A stretch of 64,000 nt of DNA from Mytilus trossulus (GCF_036588685.1 NC_086382.1:73815999-73879998), one strand, 5' to 3'; numbered from the stretch's first letter, positions 34,601 through 45,360 are shown. Program-made: numbers and translations. Notes: a model not told the origin generated them from the sequence alone.

Positions 34601-37600
34601 GAAGATTTTATGTTTTTACATATAAAAAACGTTAAATTTATTTTGCATATCTGAAAATCAAAATTATTTTTGGTGAAGATCTGGTTCAAAATATTTTGTT
34701 TGTCCTATGCTTGAACAGATTTTTTATTCATCAATTTGGGAATCAGAATATTTTTGCAGGAAAAATACCATAACCCTTCATGGCTTTTCAAGTTCAATGT
34801 TCGTTCCCTAAACATGATCCATCTGAACTTATAATTTTATTTTAGATATAAACAATACGTTAATGAAGCCTAGGACATTCGTTCTAAACATGCATGAAAT
34901 ATTTGCCACTGGATGTTAAACAACCAACAAATATATAGGACATTGTCTTAGTACAAAGCTGGCATTTAAGGTAGCGCCTTCCTCATATTAAATAGTAAAT
35001 TGAACATGTATAAATTGCAAAATCACATAGTGTTATTAATAAATAAAAACAATCATGCAATCACATAGTTTTATATGATTCTTTAAAAAAGAAACATGTT
35101 ACAAAAACTTGTTTACAAACTACAGGTAGGGAAACCTTCTCATATATTTAACAATCAAACAGGGGGGATTTATGTCTGTCTGGAAAGAAAATTAAATAAC
35201 ACCATCATATAATAACTTTCAAAACTTTGTTTGCGAGTTTAGGTTTTTATTATTATGTATGAGATTCAGGATTAAGAAAAGTTAATGTAAGAATGAGAAA
35301 AAAATGAGATGGACAATGAGATGGACAGAGAGTCAAGGATAACACTTAATACTCCCTACTCCTTGCATATACAATTAGGTTTACTTAACGTCTTTGCATA
35401 TTTCTGTGTATTTTCTTAAATGAGCCTAATTATCAAAACATCCATTAAATAGGGTTTCTGCTTGAGAGAGAGCTGTTTATTCTTTTTTGTCATATTGGCA
35501 ATCATACCACATCTTCTTTTTAATATTTTTTGTGTTTTTTCTATTTCTATTGTAATATTTTAAAAATATGTATTGCAAAAAATATTTAAATATGAGTTAC
35601 CTTTAATTTGGCCTGTTCCCCAATGTTCCTCCTCAGTGCTATCATACAATCCTCCAAACTGGCAGCATCATCTTCTCCTAGTATTCCAGCATTGGTACAA
35701 GATTCCCTCAATTTCCCCAAACATTTGTTGTGATAGTCTGTTAACATTTTCACTTTCTTTACTGAGATTTCAGCTACTTTAAATATGCTATCAAACTAAA
35801 AAACAACATACAATCATTATTTATACATATAAAATACTAGTGTCAGTACGTTCTTTTTCTATTTCTTAATCAGTAAAAATAAAAGTTTAACATCAGTAAG
35901 CAGTTTTTAATTTGTGTAATAAAAATCTCAGTCCAATTTCTATTGCATTGAATTTACCAAAATTTTAACCAAAGAGCTTGGAAGGTGTGATGAGAAGAAA
36001 AATGCATTTAAAGGTGTAATTTGAATTAAAAGGTCGAGTGCAAATAGCTGTGACAAGATGAGGTTAAGAATATTAAAGTTATAATGTACAAGTTGGTTAC
36101 CATAACACTCTTCAAATAGCACAAATTTATATTTTTTTTGGCCAATAGTAAAAATATTAGGAAGACTTGAAATTCTCCTTTCTTCAATATAAAATAACCA
36201 CTACCTGAAAAATTGTGTGTGAGTTCAACACTCAGGTTATGAAAAGTGTTCATTATTACTTTTGGCAAACTTTTCCTGAGTTTTCTGTGGACCATGAATT
36301 TATCAATCTTATTATCTGTGTTAACCTGTAAGATTTATTTACTGTGTATATTGTGAATTTATTATCCTTCATTATGTTAATTGGATACTACTTTTCATGA
36401 ATTTTAAAGGTATAGTTTTGCTTTAGACTCATATGATCTGCAAAACATTATTTCTACAATTTGTATGAAGAAATTAGCTTAAACCACAAAATCAATATCA
36501 ACAAAATTACAATTTGAACTTATCACAGCACAGTACTTACGATTTCTATTTCTGTCATGTCAAGTCCATCATACTCCTCAATCTTATTTTTAGCCTTGAC
36601 CTTCTTTGTTTCTTTAGGTTTCCATTTATTAAGGCCATACTTTGTCTGTAATACATGTCTGAGTAAGAACTGAATTCCTTCTGCTACAGTCCCATCAGAA
36701 TCCCTGGCTGAGGCAGTTACACTGAAAAACAGAATATAATGAAGGTCAGCTAGCGTTAAACTTGAAGCTATGGGTAATAACATTAAATCAGCTTTGCTTA
36801 TAATTGAAGATTGAAAGGGGGTCTGTTACGTTTAAAGATTCATCTTTGTTCTTTTTTTTTTACTATGATGTATACTTTTCATTGGTTCATACACATCTCT
36901 TTACTTTGATAAATATGTGTTTTCAATTACTTTTAATTTTTTTCCTTGGTAATCTTTATTTCAATTCTTCCATGTAAAATACTATACCTTCCATAAAAGT
37001 TAGCCTTTAGTTTTATTTTGTCCATAAGTCTAACACATTCAGGCTTGTCTTCCTCGGTTATATTCCAGATTGTTTTGGCTCCTGACTCGTCTTTTTCTGA
37101 AAAACAAGTTTTGTATGAAACAGGATGGGTCTCTGAACTTCATTACGATTTCAATACAACAGTTATTTAATGATATTTTCCATGCTGCTTAACATCTACT
37201 TGTAGGTAAATTTTTTTAAAAAAAAACCTATGTAGACCAAAACTTCAATTTTTAGCTAATAAAAAATGAAAACTATATGGGTTATATGCCATCCAACACA
37301 TCACACAATGTTGTTCTCTTGTTCCCACTGCTTACAAAAACTTTTGAGTGCATCATAATATGATATGTGATATAATCAGAAACAAGAATGTGTCCATAGT
37401 ACACGGATGCCCCACTGGCACTATAATTTTCCATGTTCAGTGGACCGGGAAGTTGGGGTCAAAACTTTAATTTAGAATTAAAATCAGAAAGATCATATCA
37501 TAGGGAACATGTGTACTAAGTTTCAAGTAAATGTGACTTTAACTTCATCAAAAACTATCTTGACCAAAAACTTTAACCTGAACTTCGCACTTTCATTTTC

Positions 37601-40600
37601 TATGTTCAGTGGACCATGAAATTGGGGTCAAAACTATAATTTGGCATTAAAATTAGAAAGATCATTTCATAAGGGACATGTGTACTAAGTTTCAAGTGGA
37701 CTGGACTTCAACTTCATCAAAAACTAACTTGACCAAAAACTTTAACCTGAAGTGGGAGGAATGAATGGACAAACGAACGGATGAACAAACCAACAAACGA
37801 ACGAACAAATGGAGGCACAGACCAGAAAACATAATGCCCCTCTACTATCGTAGCTGGGGCATAAAAATAAAATTACCACTAGCTTTCATTTGTCTTAGTT
37901 TCTCCTTATAACCATCTTCCTCAACCTGAAAAAAAATGAAAAGTATAAATCAATATCAATTATTGTACTAGTTTTGTGTACTAGTTTGGTATAATAATTT
38001 GTGAATTTATAAGAATGTTTTCTTAACTTTATCATGTTTATAAATCCTTTTAATGACTGTTATTGACCTGAAGAAGTGTTAAAAGGGAAAAGAACCAAAA
38101 ACTACTTGAACTAATTTTTTCCATCTGAAGTCAAAAATCTGGTTACTTTTTTTAAGTTGTTCTTTGTCATATCAGTTAACAAAGCATTAATCTTTTTAAA
38201 GTTATATTGTATTCATCAGTGGATTATAACACATTATCATTGACTCCTTACTACCAGTTTAATTTCTATCATGTTAAATATAATTCATGACTTAATTCAA
38301 TTAAGAAATAATTCTTTTAAGCCATGCTCTATGCTCATTTTAACAAGTGTAGGCATTAGTATTGTCAATAAATTTAATCGGATCATAAAATGATAACAAA
38401 TATAATGCCTGTTGAAATGTTAAAATGAGCATAGAGCATGGCATGATAAAATTATTTTGATTTTAATAGGAAATTTAGAACTTCAAAAGGCAGACACTTT
38501 ATATTTAAAGAAGCCAAAATGATATGAAATATCAAACTTTTCATGAGAAAATAAGAACAAATGCATGTTTGTAAAATTATCTTTAGAACAAATATTGCAG
38601 TAAGAACATGGTTTTGTTTCCAAAACGAAAAGAAGAAAGTCATATTAGAATTCAGAATAATTACCAGATCAAATTTGTTGCCAAGCAACAGCACAGGAAA
38701 TGTTTCTGGATCAACTGGTTTTTTCTCCATAGTAGTGGTTTCAATTTTGCCTCCTTCTGAGCTTTCAACAACAGGGGATGTTTCAAAAGTATTGTTGACA
38801 ACAATCCTCTTCCATACAGGGGCCATCTCAATACTTTCAGGATCATTGATATCAACAATCACTAAAATAAATAAAAATTACTACCCATGATATATGACAT
38901 TTAAAAAGGAAAATAAGTGTATTTGTGATACATGTAGTCTAACCTACAAAAACTAATCTCAACTGATAGTCAACTGATCCCAACATTGACTAGTCTATTA
39001 TTTTCTGTGACAAAGCTCAGGTAACAATTTTTTTGAAACTTCACAATTTAAATGTCAAAATAGAATTTTAACTGGTTATAATTTAACAAAATGCATTAGA
39101 TGACTTCCTGGTATATTATAAAAGAGAAGATATTTGTTATTAACCATTCATGGTGCTCAAATATTGGTAATATATAAACAAAGTCTTTTTTGTCAGCTTT
39201 TGTTACCTAGATGTGTTTTCTTTAGCAATTGATCAAACTTGGCCAATGGGAGACAACTTTGATTATATATTTTTCAAACTATATTTATTGTTCTAAAAGT
39301 TTCTTTTTTTCCTTAAAAATTCGAGCAATTTATTTAGATAAGTTTGAAGTTACAAACAATTCCTCAGGTGAAAGGATCCAAACAATGCTCATCTCATCAG
39401 GTAACTTATAGTGTTGTGAATTTCTTACAAGATTTTCTATTTCTACTGTTTAATATTAAAAAGTACCCTTACATTGAACACTCACACATATTGTTCCACC
39501 TTCAAAAATGATCTTATTCTACATAGTTAATTACATACCCACAGCAGCATCTAAGTTTTTGAAGTATGTACTATACAGGTCTATGTCTTCCTGTCCTGGG
39601 ATGTCCCATACTGTTAATGCTACCACTGCATGGCCGGGGATGTTTATCTTACGAACAGAACTCTCTGAAAAAATAATTCTCAATTAATATAAGTTCATGT
39701 TTTAACACAGATCCAAGGTGTCACCCTGCATCGTGTGTGCCAATTTGAAATATACATTTTCACATGAATCAAATTAAAATAAAATAAAGATATGTTCAAA
39801 TGCATTATGTAAAATGTTGTAAAATGTATTATTGCAGGATAATTAAACCTTAAGCAATCAATGTATATGTTCCATGGGAGACAAATGTTAAGAAATGTAA
39901 GTTTTATGAGATATCATATGTTGTTTCAATAAGTATTAGACATTGATATTGATAGAAACATATGTTAGTATATATCCATAGAGACAGCAACTAATTTGAA
40001 CTAAAAGACACAAAGAAACAATATCTTAAGGTGTATAACATATAAATTAAACCAACAACACTTTGTACTAATACAGGCTATCTAGAACATTTTCCATGGT
40101 GTTTGTACATGTGTATAGACATGATAGGAGGAGTCAGTTGATGCTGTGGTCTATGGTATTAGGAAGATGTGGTGTGAGTGCCAATGAGACAACTCTCCAT
40201 CCAAGTAACAATTTAAAAAGTAAACCATTATAGGTTAAAGTATGGTCTAGTATTTTGGTGAATCCTGTTATCCTCTTTATGTATTATTAAACAATTGTGT
40301 AAGTGTTGTATTGCTGTCTCATTGAAATGACCCCTAATCAATAAATCTTCAAATATTTACATTTTCTACATTTGGTCAATACATTTACTGTTGACATTTA
40401 TGAACAAAACAGATTGAAGTTTTCTTTCATTGATTACAATAACAGTGATTTTGTTTGTGTATAAGGCATGCATGAGTGCCACAGACACCAAGCACAATGT
40501 CACTTTTTATATTGAATAAAACAATATGAAACTTACCAATAACAGGTTTCTTTGTAGGTATGTACATTGGACTAAACTGGTTCTTCATGTATCTTGAAAC

Positions 40601-43600
40601 AACACAGGACTTCCCCACCTGTCTATCTCCTAAAAAGATAATGTTCTGTTATTAATTTTGGTGATACATTTTGTACCTGTTTATATAAACCGATGTGAGT
40701 CAATTAAAAAGCTTTGGACAGGCACACACAGAATGTACCAGACACACACAGAATGTGACAGGCACACACAGAATGTGACAGGCACACACAGAATGTACCA
40801 GGCACACACAGAATGTACCAGGCACACACAGAATGTGACAGGCACACACAGAATGTACCAGGCACACACAGAATGTACCAGGCACACACAGAATGTACCA
40901 GACACACACAGAATGTGACAGGCACACACAGAATGTGACAGGCACACACAGAATGTACCAGGCACACACAGAATGTACCAGGCACACACAGAATGTACCA
41001 GACACACACAGAATGTGACAGGCACACACAGAATGTGACAGGCACACACAGAATGTACCAGACACACACAGAATGTGACAGGCACACACAGAATGTGACA
41101 GGCACACACAGAATGTACCAGGCACACACAGAATGTACCAGGCACACACAGAATGTGACAGGCACACACAGAATGTACCAGGCACACACAGAATGTGACA
41201 GGCACACACAGAATGTGACAGGCACACACAGAATGTACCAGGCACACACAGAATGTGACAGGCACACACAGAATGTACCAGGCACACACAGAATGTACCA
41301 GACACACACAGAATGTGACAGGCACACACAGAATGTGACAGGCACACACAGAATGTACCAGGCACACACAGAATGTACCAGACACACACAGAATGTGACA
41401 GGCACACACAGAATGTGACAGGCACACACAGAATGTACCAGGCACACACAGAATGTACCAGACACACACAGAATGTGACAGGCACACACAGAATGTGACA
41501 GGCACACACAGAATGTACCAGGCACACACAGAATGTACCAGACACACACAGAATGTGACAGGCCAGCTAGGGTTAAAGTACATTGTTGATGTGCTTACCA
41601 CTTCTTAAGTTAATTGGAATTCATTCCTAACTATTTATAAAAAACAAAAAAGAAGAAAAAGGCCTCTATTCTTTTGTTATATGTGCTAGTCTTACAAATA
41701 TCCTTTCTTTTTGCATCTCTTTTAGACTTGATCACTTACTATTACAAAGCTCATTGATAACTGCATGCAACAGATTTGATACCAAATGCCTTGTCCTAAT
41801 GTTCATGATACATGCACAAACATTTACTTAACTAGAATTGCAATAAATTAAAAAATTAAAGAATGAATCTGTATGTTAAGAGCAATCAGACATAAATACA
41901 TGTAAATGTATACAGTCAAGTATCTGTCTCTGTAGCAATGCCAAGACCCCAAGATAAAACAATTTGGCAGTTTATTTAGTTTTTTCCTGAAAAGTTAAAC
42001 ATTTTAAAATTCTGAGGTCTTTAAAAAGGTTAACTGTTCAATAGTGACAATCATGTGACAATACCACGTACATATAATCAGGGTTTCCCCTGGGTCAATT
42101 ATTTTTTTCGCCACCTCTTTCGCCAAAACAATATATTTTTCGCCACTTTATTATTTTTTTCGCCAAGTCACACAAATGTATTTTTCTTTTAAAATTTTCC
42201 TTTTTTCCAGACCCCCCCCCCCCCCCCCTAAATAAGAAGTGGTTTTTACAACAAAACGAAGCATCTTATTACATGGAATTGATCCCTCGCGTAAGGTGTA
42301 ATCATTACATTGAAGGGTTACTCTCATGCCAACCTTTTGCATATATCTCTTCATAAGTTAACGAAAGTTTTCTTTTCTAGACCATCGTAAATAAGTAAAA
42401 CTATTTGCTTGAAACACGTGTCTCACTGAAACGACTTTGAAGTAACCAATCAAATAAATGATCTATATGAAGGTCAAATGATATAGTTTTAAATCAGAGA
42501 CTTTGCTCGCTTTTGAACATTTTTCGTCATAATAACAATTTTGTTTTTTGGACTACCATTAAAAGAAGAAGAGGAAGCGTAAAAACTTTGCTTCAAACAC
42601 GTGCGTCGTGAAGTTGTTAATGAATCCATTTGTGACATGTAACAGAAGCCATTTAACTATATCATTTTGTCATACATGTATCATACAATCAACACCTTTA
42701 TGAATTAATCCTTTGATGTCGATAGCTATGAATGCAATCAGCTGCTTATTGATTTTCTGTCAAAATCTTAACGAGTTCAAGGTGAATTCCGAGTATTGTC
42801 TGATAGGTAAAGTCAGAGAAACCCGAAAAAAGTAAATAAACAAGATGGCTGAAAATAAATCGTTATATATATTTCTTTCGCCAAATTCTTTCGCCAATGA
42901 CGAATTTTAATCGCCACAATTATTATTTTTTCGCAACTTGCGAAAATGGCGACCGCCAGCGGAAACCCTGCATATAATATATAACAATGTTACTTGGTAA
43001 GTTTGTGACACTATAATTTGAATGTGTTTAAAAAGTGATCTGATCTTCTGAAATCCTGATTGACCATCTAACTTACCAACTACAGCAATTTTCAACTTTG
43101 GAACATCACCAATTCCTCCTAAATGAAATAAAAGTACAATTGATTAAGGATCAAATTACAGTAGCATGCTGTTGTAATACCTTTTTAAACAAATGTATGA
43201 TCAAGTATACATTGTATATAAATATTATTATACATTTACATATATATTGAAAGATATTAAGTATTGAAATATCTTGCCAAAGAGCTACTTTATCAATTTA
43301 AAAAAATTCAAATTGACAGTGAAATTGTTGATAAAATATTGGCAGTGAATACCATTACAATTTACCAGGACATATACATTGTATCTGTTTGTAAAGTAAG
43401 GTGTAATCCGTAACAGGTAACCAGTTCAATAATCAATATTTGAGAGATAATCCAGTTTACACAAAAAACAAGAGGTCCCAGAAATTTCCAATTACGATCG
43501 AAAAGGGCACTTTCGAGACAATGGTGTCATCTAAAGAAGTGAAAAAAGGGCATGGTGTCATTAATTACGTCATTTAGAAATGGCATAGCATCTGTCCATG

Positions 43601-45211
43601 CGTAACATGCTTGGGGGAAACACTAATTTGTTTGTACACATCCTGTCATTTGCCTGCATGTGGTGTTATTTTTGAGGCAAGAATTAATACTTTCAAACTA
43701 CTTATATATAGTTATTATTTTTATCTTACAGTCAAACTTTCTTCTGTAAAAATTCATGTTTAATGATAACATAAAGGGATTAACACATAATTGACACTTA
43801 TGGTCTCCCAAGTCTGTTAAGAGAGTATGGTTATCATGGTTAAGTTTAAATTACTTTGTATATCAACTGGTCCGAGACCACAATTAATTCGTCAGTTCGT
43901 AGTGCATTTCTTTTAGAAAATAAATGAAAATTAAAAAATTCCCACCTGCGCTTTCTCAATGAAACTTTTACAGTGTGTTGTATTACTTTTGGGACAAATT
44001 ATATCAAAATTATAGAAAACTTCATCGTCTCTAACTCAAAATATGGACAATTTTGTGTTTAGGGTGTCATGAAATCTTTTGACAGCTTCCGAAGTGCTAA
44101 TTTTTAACCTTTTTCAACTGGACCAAATCACTACTTTCCTGTAAAATTCTGGACCCAAATTTTTTTACAGTGTGATTTCACCCCCCTACTTACAATTTGA
44201 GGCATTAAACATGGAGAAATAAATTTTGAAGGGGTATAAAAATTATTGGCAAGTAACCCTGTCCCACTGTCATGACTGTTAACACTAGGGACTATATTCG
44301 TGAACAACGAAAATAAAGGGACAACAATTGTGGTCTCGGACCAACGGTGTGCATTTAAATGAATTTGGTCTTTGTATTGCTACGGGTACATGCACCTAAT
44401 TTTTATAATAAACTGATCAGGAATGAAACGTGAAAGATACACAATTATTATCAGTTATTTCCTGATTTTGAGAATTCAGTGAAGAGAATGGCAAATAATA
44501 AATGAGTAATCAATTGTTTTCACAAACTGCAATTATTTCCGGGTTTATTTCACATTTTATTCACGATCTAATGATATTAAATTAATTATTAACCGGACAT
44601 TGGTATGGGTAGCCTACAAAGACAAATTTGGCTATGCAAGGGTACCTGCAGACACTGCCAATAAAAAAATATCCATGTAATCTTTAACCCTACCCTCCCT
44701 ATTTTTTATGCTAAAAATAGCCTGCCCTGAAGTATTTTTTTTTCAATTTTGAGGGGAGTGTCTTGATCCCGAAATCTGGGGCTTAAAACATGAAACTCTG
44801 AGGTCCTGAATGAAAAGAAATTTAAAGCCCAACATCCTAAAATTCGAAAAAGAGAATTCCCAGATCCTGAAAGGATCAATCCTGTCATGCTGAGCTTAAA
44901 AACACTTGATCCCAGTGGCAGTGTCCAGATAAAGGTCTGACCCCCCTACTTTTCAATAGACTATGTTAAGTCAGAATGTCTCTCCAAAACACTGAATGTA
45001 AAAAAAATATATGGTAAAATAAAAAAGTTCCCTACCTACCTACCTTTTCTTTTCAAAGACGTAATGGGAAACAAACATATTAATTATTTTCGTCCAAATT
45101 AGGTACACCGTACAGAGAGAAAGTTAATTCAATGAAGAAGCCCATATATGTAAGTAAACCATGTGTACCTGAAGACCCTGATGTCTGGTCTGAACTACAA
45201 CTGGCACCCAT
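28383..45211 (-). CDS. atypical Ras/Rab-like small GTPase with N-terminal acylation signal (11 exons, 471 aa)
   Basis: Coding exons: 45169-45211, 43077-43118, 40537-40629, 39539-39664, 38665-38861, 37877-37925, 36988-37096, 36541-36721, 35601-35795, 29612-29716 and 28383-28658. All introns are GT-AG and phases agree throughout (1416 nt). Motifs: MGASCSS start (Gly2 myristoylation, Cys5 palmitoylation type), P-loop GDRQVGKS (29-36), switch I YIPTKKP (Thr54), WDIPGQED (79-86, catalytic Gln84), NKFD (163-166), TASAR (222-226). These make GTP binding and hydrolysis likely. Unusual are a ~30-residue acidic/Thr-rich insertion before NKFD, ~30 extra residues before TASAR, and a ~190-residue tail rich in Lys/Glu that looks helical. 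The protein ends KAAFLW, with no cysteine for prenylation, so membrane anchoring would be N-terminal, as in plant ARA6-type Rabs. Exact subfamily and role are unknown to me. Confidence 0.88.
29612..29716 (-). CDS. GTPase exon 10 (residues 346-380)
   Basis: Phase 0 at both ends, acceptor atatttcag, donor GAG followed by gtaatta. Encodes VKKDDDFCKLDVTSKD...LLKIYQNE, part of the helical tail. Confidence 0.85.
30261..31365. mobile_element. foldback-type element with iteron-bearing inverted ends
   Basis: The left end (about 30261-30350) and the reverse complement of the right end (about 31255-31365) align: 'ggcatgc.ggg.tac', then 'caactcgtactttcggcaa', 'tcgtactca' and 'ccaactcgtac'. The ends are built of repeated GTACGAGTTG words, five on the right at 31274, 31290, 31306, 31321 and 31338 (spacing 15-17). 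The ~900-base centre is AT-rich with no transposase. This resembles Foldback/Galileo-like DNA elements or a MITE whose iterons bind a transposase made elsewhere. Confidence 0.65.
31578..31840. mobile_element. piggyBac-type MITE with TTAA target duplication
   Basis: Perfect 14-bp terminal inverted repeats CCCTCTTGCTGCCG (31578-31591) and CGGCAGCAAGAGGG (31827-31840), directly flanked by TTAA on both sides (31574-31577 and 31841-31844). TTAA duplication and CCC/GGG ends are the signature of piggyBac-superfamily elements. 263 bp long, no transposase, and contains TGACGTCA near 31683-31690. Confidence 0.88.
32630..32772 (-). mobile_element. dispersed repeat, family Y (minus copy)
   Basis: 'atgggctttgctcattgttg', 'aaggctgtacagtgacctat', 'gtcattttggtcttttgtgg', 'atagttgtctcattggcaat' in order. 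Lies in GTPase intron 9 in the transcribed orientation. Confidence 0.8.
35601..35795 (-). CDS. GTPase exon 9 (residues 281-345)
   Basis: Phase 0, acceptor gttttttag before TTTGATAGC, donor AAG followed by gtaactc. Encodes FDSIFKVAEISVKKVKML...RRNIGEQAKLK, a heptad-like pattern of hydrophobic and charged residues suggesting a coiled coil. Confidence 0.85.
36541..36721 (-). CDS. GTPase exon 8 (G5 box, residues 220-280)
   Basis: Acceptor gtttttcag, donor ATC followed by gtaagt. Holds the G5-like box T-A-S-A-R (222-226), which contacts the guanine base, and the last G-domain helix EGIQFLLRHVLQ. Basic KPKETKKVKAKNK follows. Confidence 0.87.
36988..37096 (-). CDS. GTPase exon 7 (residues 184-219)
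   Basis: Acceptor tgtttttcag, donor GGAAG followed by gtatag. Encodes EKDESGAKTIWNITEEDKPE...KLKANFYG, an extended segment between NKFD and TASAR that ordinary Rabs lack or have shorter. Confidence 0.85.
37382..37863 (+). mobile_element. dispersed repeat, family W (best copy) in GTPase intron 6
   Basis: 'aacaagaatgtgtccatag', 'acacggatgccccactggca', then two similar ~165-base halves each with 'ttggggtcaaaact', 'agatcat', 'acatgtgtactaagtttcaa' and 'cttgaccaaaaactttaacc', ending 'aaaacataatgcccctctac'. Oriented opposite to the host gene. It ends 14 bases before exon 6. Confidence 0.75.
37877..37925 (-). CDS. GTPase exon 6 (residues 168-183)
   Basis: Very short exon of 49 nt, acceptor tttttttcag, donor AGTG followed by gtaattt. 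Encodes VEEDGYKEKLRQMKAS, directly after the NKFDL box. Phases (0 in, 1 out) fit both neighbours exactly. Confidence 0.82.
38321..38442. repeat. perfect inverted repeat, 25-base arms, in GTPase intron 5
   Basis: Arms at 38321-38345 (gccatgctctatgctc...) and 38418-38442 are perfectly complementary, with a 72-base spacer that itself has GGCATTA/TAATGCC. It looks like a small MITE, and in the intron RNA it would fold into a hairpin. Confidence 0.85.
38665..38861 (-). CDS. GTPase exon 5 (G4 box, residues 102-167)
   Basis: Acceptor tttattttag, donor CTG followed by gtaatt. Runs from VIVDINDPESIE through an insert rich in Thr, Val and Glu (about 122-156) to FPVLLLGNKFDL. N-K-F-D is the guanine-specificity box. 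Confidence 0.88.
39539..39664 (-). CDS. GTPase exon 4 (switch II, residues 60-101)
   Basis: Acceptor ttttttcag, donor GTGG followed by gtatgt. Contains VWDIPGQEDIDLYSTYF. D80, G83 and Q84 match the D-x-x-G-Q of switch II that positions the attacking water. Confidence 0.9.
40160..40260 (+). mobile_element. dispersed repeat, family Y (plus copy) in GTPase intron 3
   Basis: 'aggaagatgtggtgtgagtg', 'ccaatgagacaactctccat', 'ccaagtaacaattt', 'aaagtaaaccattataggtt' in order. Clean copy, antisense to the host gene. Confidence 0.8.
40537..40629 (-). CDS. GTPase exon 3 (P-loop and switch I, residues 29-59)
   Basis: Acceptor tctttttag, donor ATTG followed by gtaagt. The P-loop GDRQVGKS spans the exon 2/3 border. 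It has Arg31 where Ras has Gly12. Switch I reads FSPMYIPTKKPVI, with Thr54 as the Mg-binding residue. Confidence 0.9.
40721..41560. repeat. 20-bp minisatellite, 42 units, in GTPase intron 2
   Basis: The unit is ggcacacacagaatgtacca with two variable sites: g/a at position 2, and ac/ga at positions 17-18. Only three of the four combinations occur, and the 'ga' start is always found with the 'gaca' end and always after an 'acca' unit, so longer blocks were copied. As 20 is not a multiple of 3 and the unit has no stop in most frames, all reading frames stay open. The long open frames here are not genes. Confidence 0.97.
42079..42970. mobile_element. non-autonomous hAT-type element, 892 bp, with 8-bp target duplication
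   Basis: Ends CAGGGTTTCC (42079-42088) and GGAAACCCTG (42961-42970) are perfect inverted repeats. CATATAAT flanks both sides (42071-42078 and 42971-42978). CAGGG-type ends and 8-bp duplications are hAT hallmarks. TTTCGCCA-type words recur near both ends (four on the left at 42107-42167, several on the right at 42878-42920), like the subterminal sites hAT transposases bind. No transposase inside. Includes a C17 run (42212-42228). Confidence 0.88.
43077..43118 (-). CDS. GTPase exon 2 (residues 15-28)
   Basis: A 42-nt exon, acceptor tttcatttag, donor GTTG followed by gtaagt. Encodes GGIGDVPKLKIAVV, the first beta strand leading into the P-loop. The hAT element ends only ~106 bases downstream of its donor. 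Confidence 0.87.
43868..44343. mobile_element. 476-bp MITE-like element in GTPase intron 1
   Basis: Perfect 18-bp inverted ends TGGTCCGAGACCACAATT (43868-43885) and its reverse complement (44326-44343). No coding capacity. I could not define a clear target duplication, so the superfamily is open. Confidence 0.75.
45169..45211 (-). CDS. GTPase exon 1 (start, acylation signal, residues 1-14)
   Basis: ATG at 45209-45211, donor TTCAG followed by gtacac. Encodes MGASCSSDQTSGSS. Gly2 with Ser6 fits the N-myristoyltransferase pattern and Cys5 could be palmitoylated. Phase 1 exit matches exon 2. Confidence 0.83.
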
Positions 45212-45360
45212 CACGGTATGAAAAATGAATAAAACTATAAATTAAATATATTGTGATAGATTAGGACCATTTTCGCCGCCATATTGTTTACAAGTTGTCA
45301 GTGTGTTAACGTACAAATCTACACCGGAATGGTCTTTTCCGGAATTTTTTAAATTACAAA
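45212..45360 (-). promoter_or_regulatory. GTPase 5' leader with YY1-type site and a 15-codon upstream ORF
   Basis: Minus-strand sequence AATATGGCGGC (ATG at 45280-45282) fits the YY1 motif AANATGGCGGC, often at start sites of animal housekeeping genes. The same ATG opens a 15-codon frame ending TAG at 45235-45237, upstream of the main ATG at 45211. Whether the transcript includes it is not known. Confidence 0.45.

Larger units (their letters stand above)
29717..35600 (-). other. GTPase intron 9, large and full of transposon remnants
   Basis: At 5.9 kb the largest intron. It holds the foldback element (about 30261-31365), the piggyBac-type MITE (31578-31840) and a family Y copy (32630-32772). 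A fragment at 35485-35525 also belongs to family Y. The remaining AT-rich parts show no exon. The open frames at 31313-31699 and 32189-32705 lie in repeats. Confidence 0.65.

Noticed and set aside
38561..38890. 109-codon plus-strand frame
   Set aside because: Antisense shadow of GTPase exon 5.
40721..41560. CRISPR-like array (short regular repeats)
   Set aside because: No unique spacers. The repeats are contiguous and this is animal DNA.
40681..41601. Open frames of 281-306 codons on the minus strand and 86-141 codons on the plus strand
   Set aside because: They come from the 20-bp minisatellite, which has no stops in most frames. All frames are open at once and the peptides are just the repeat.
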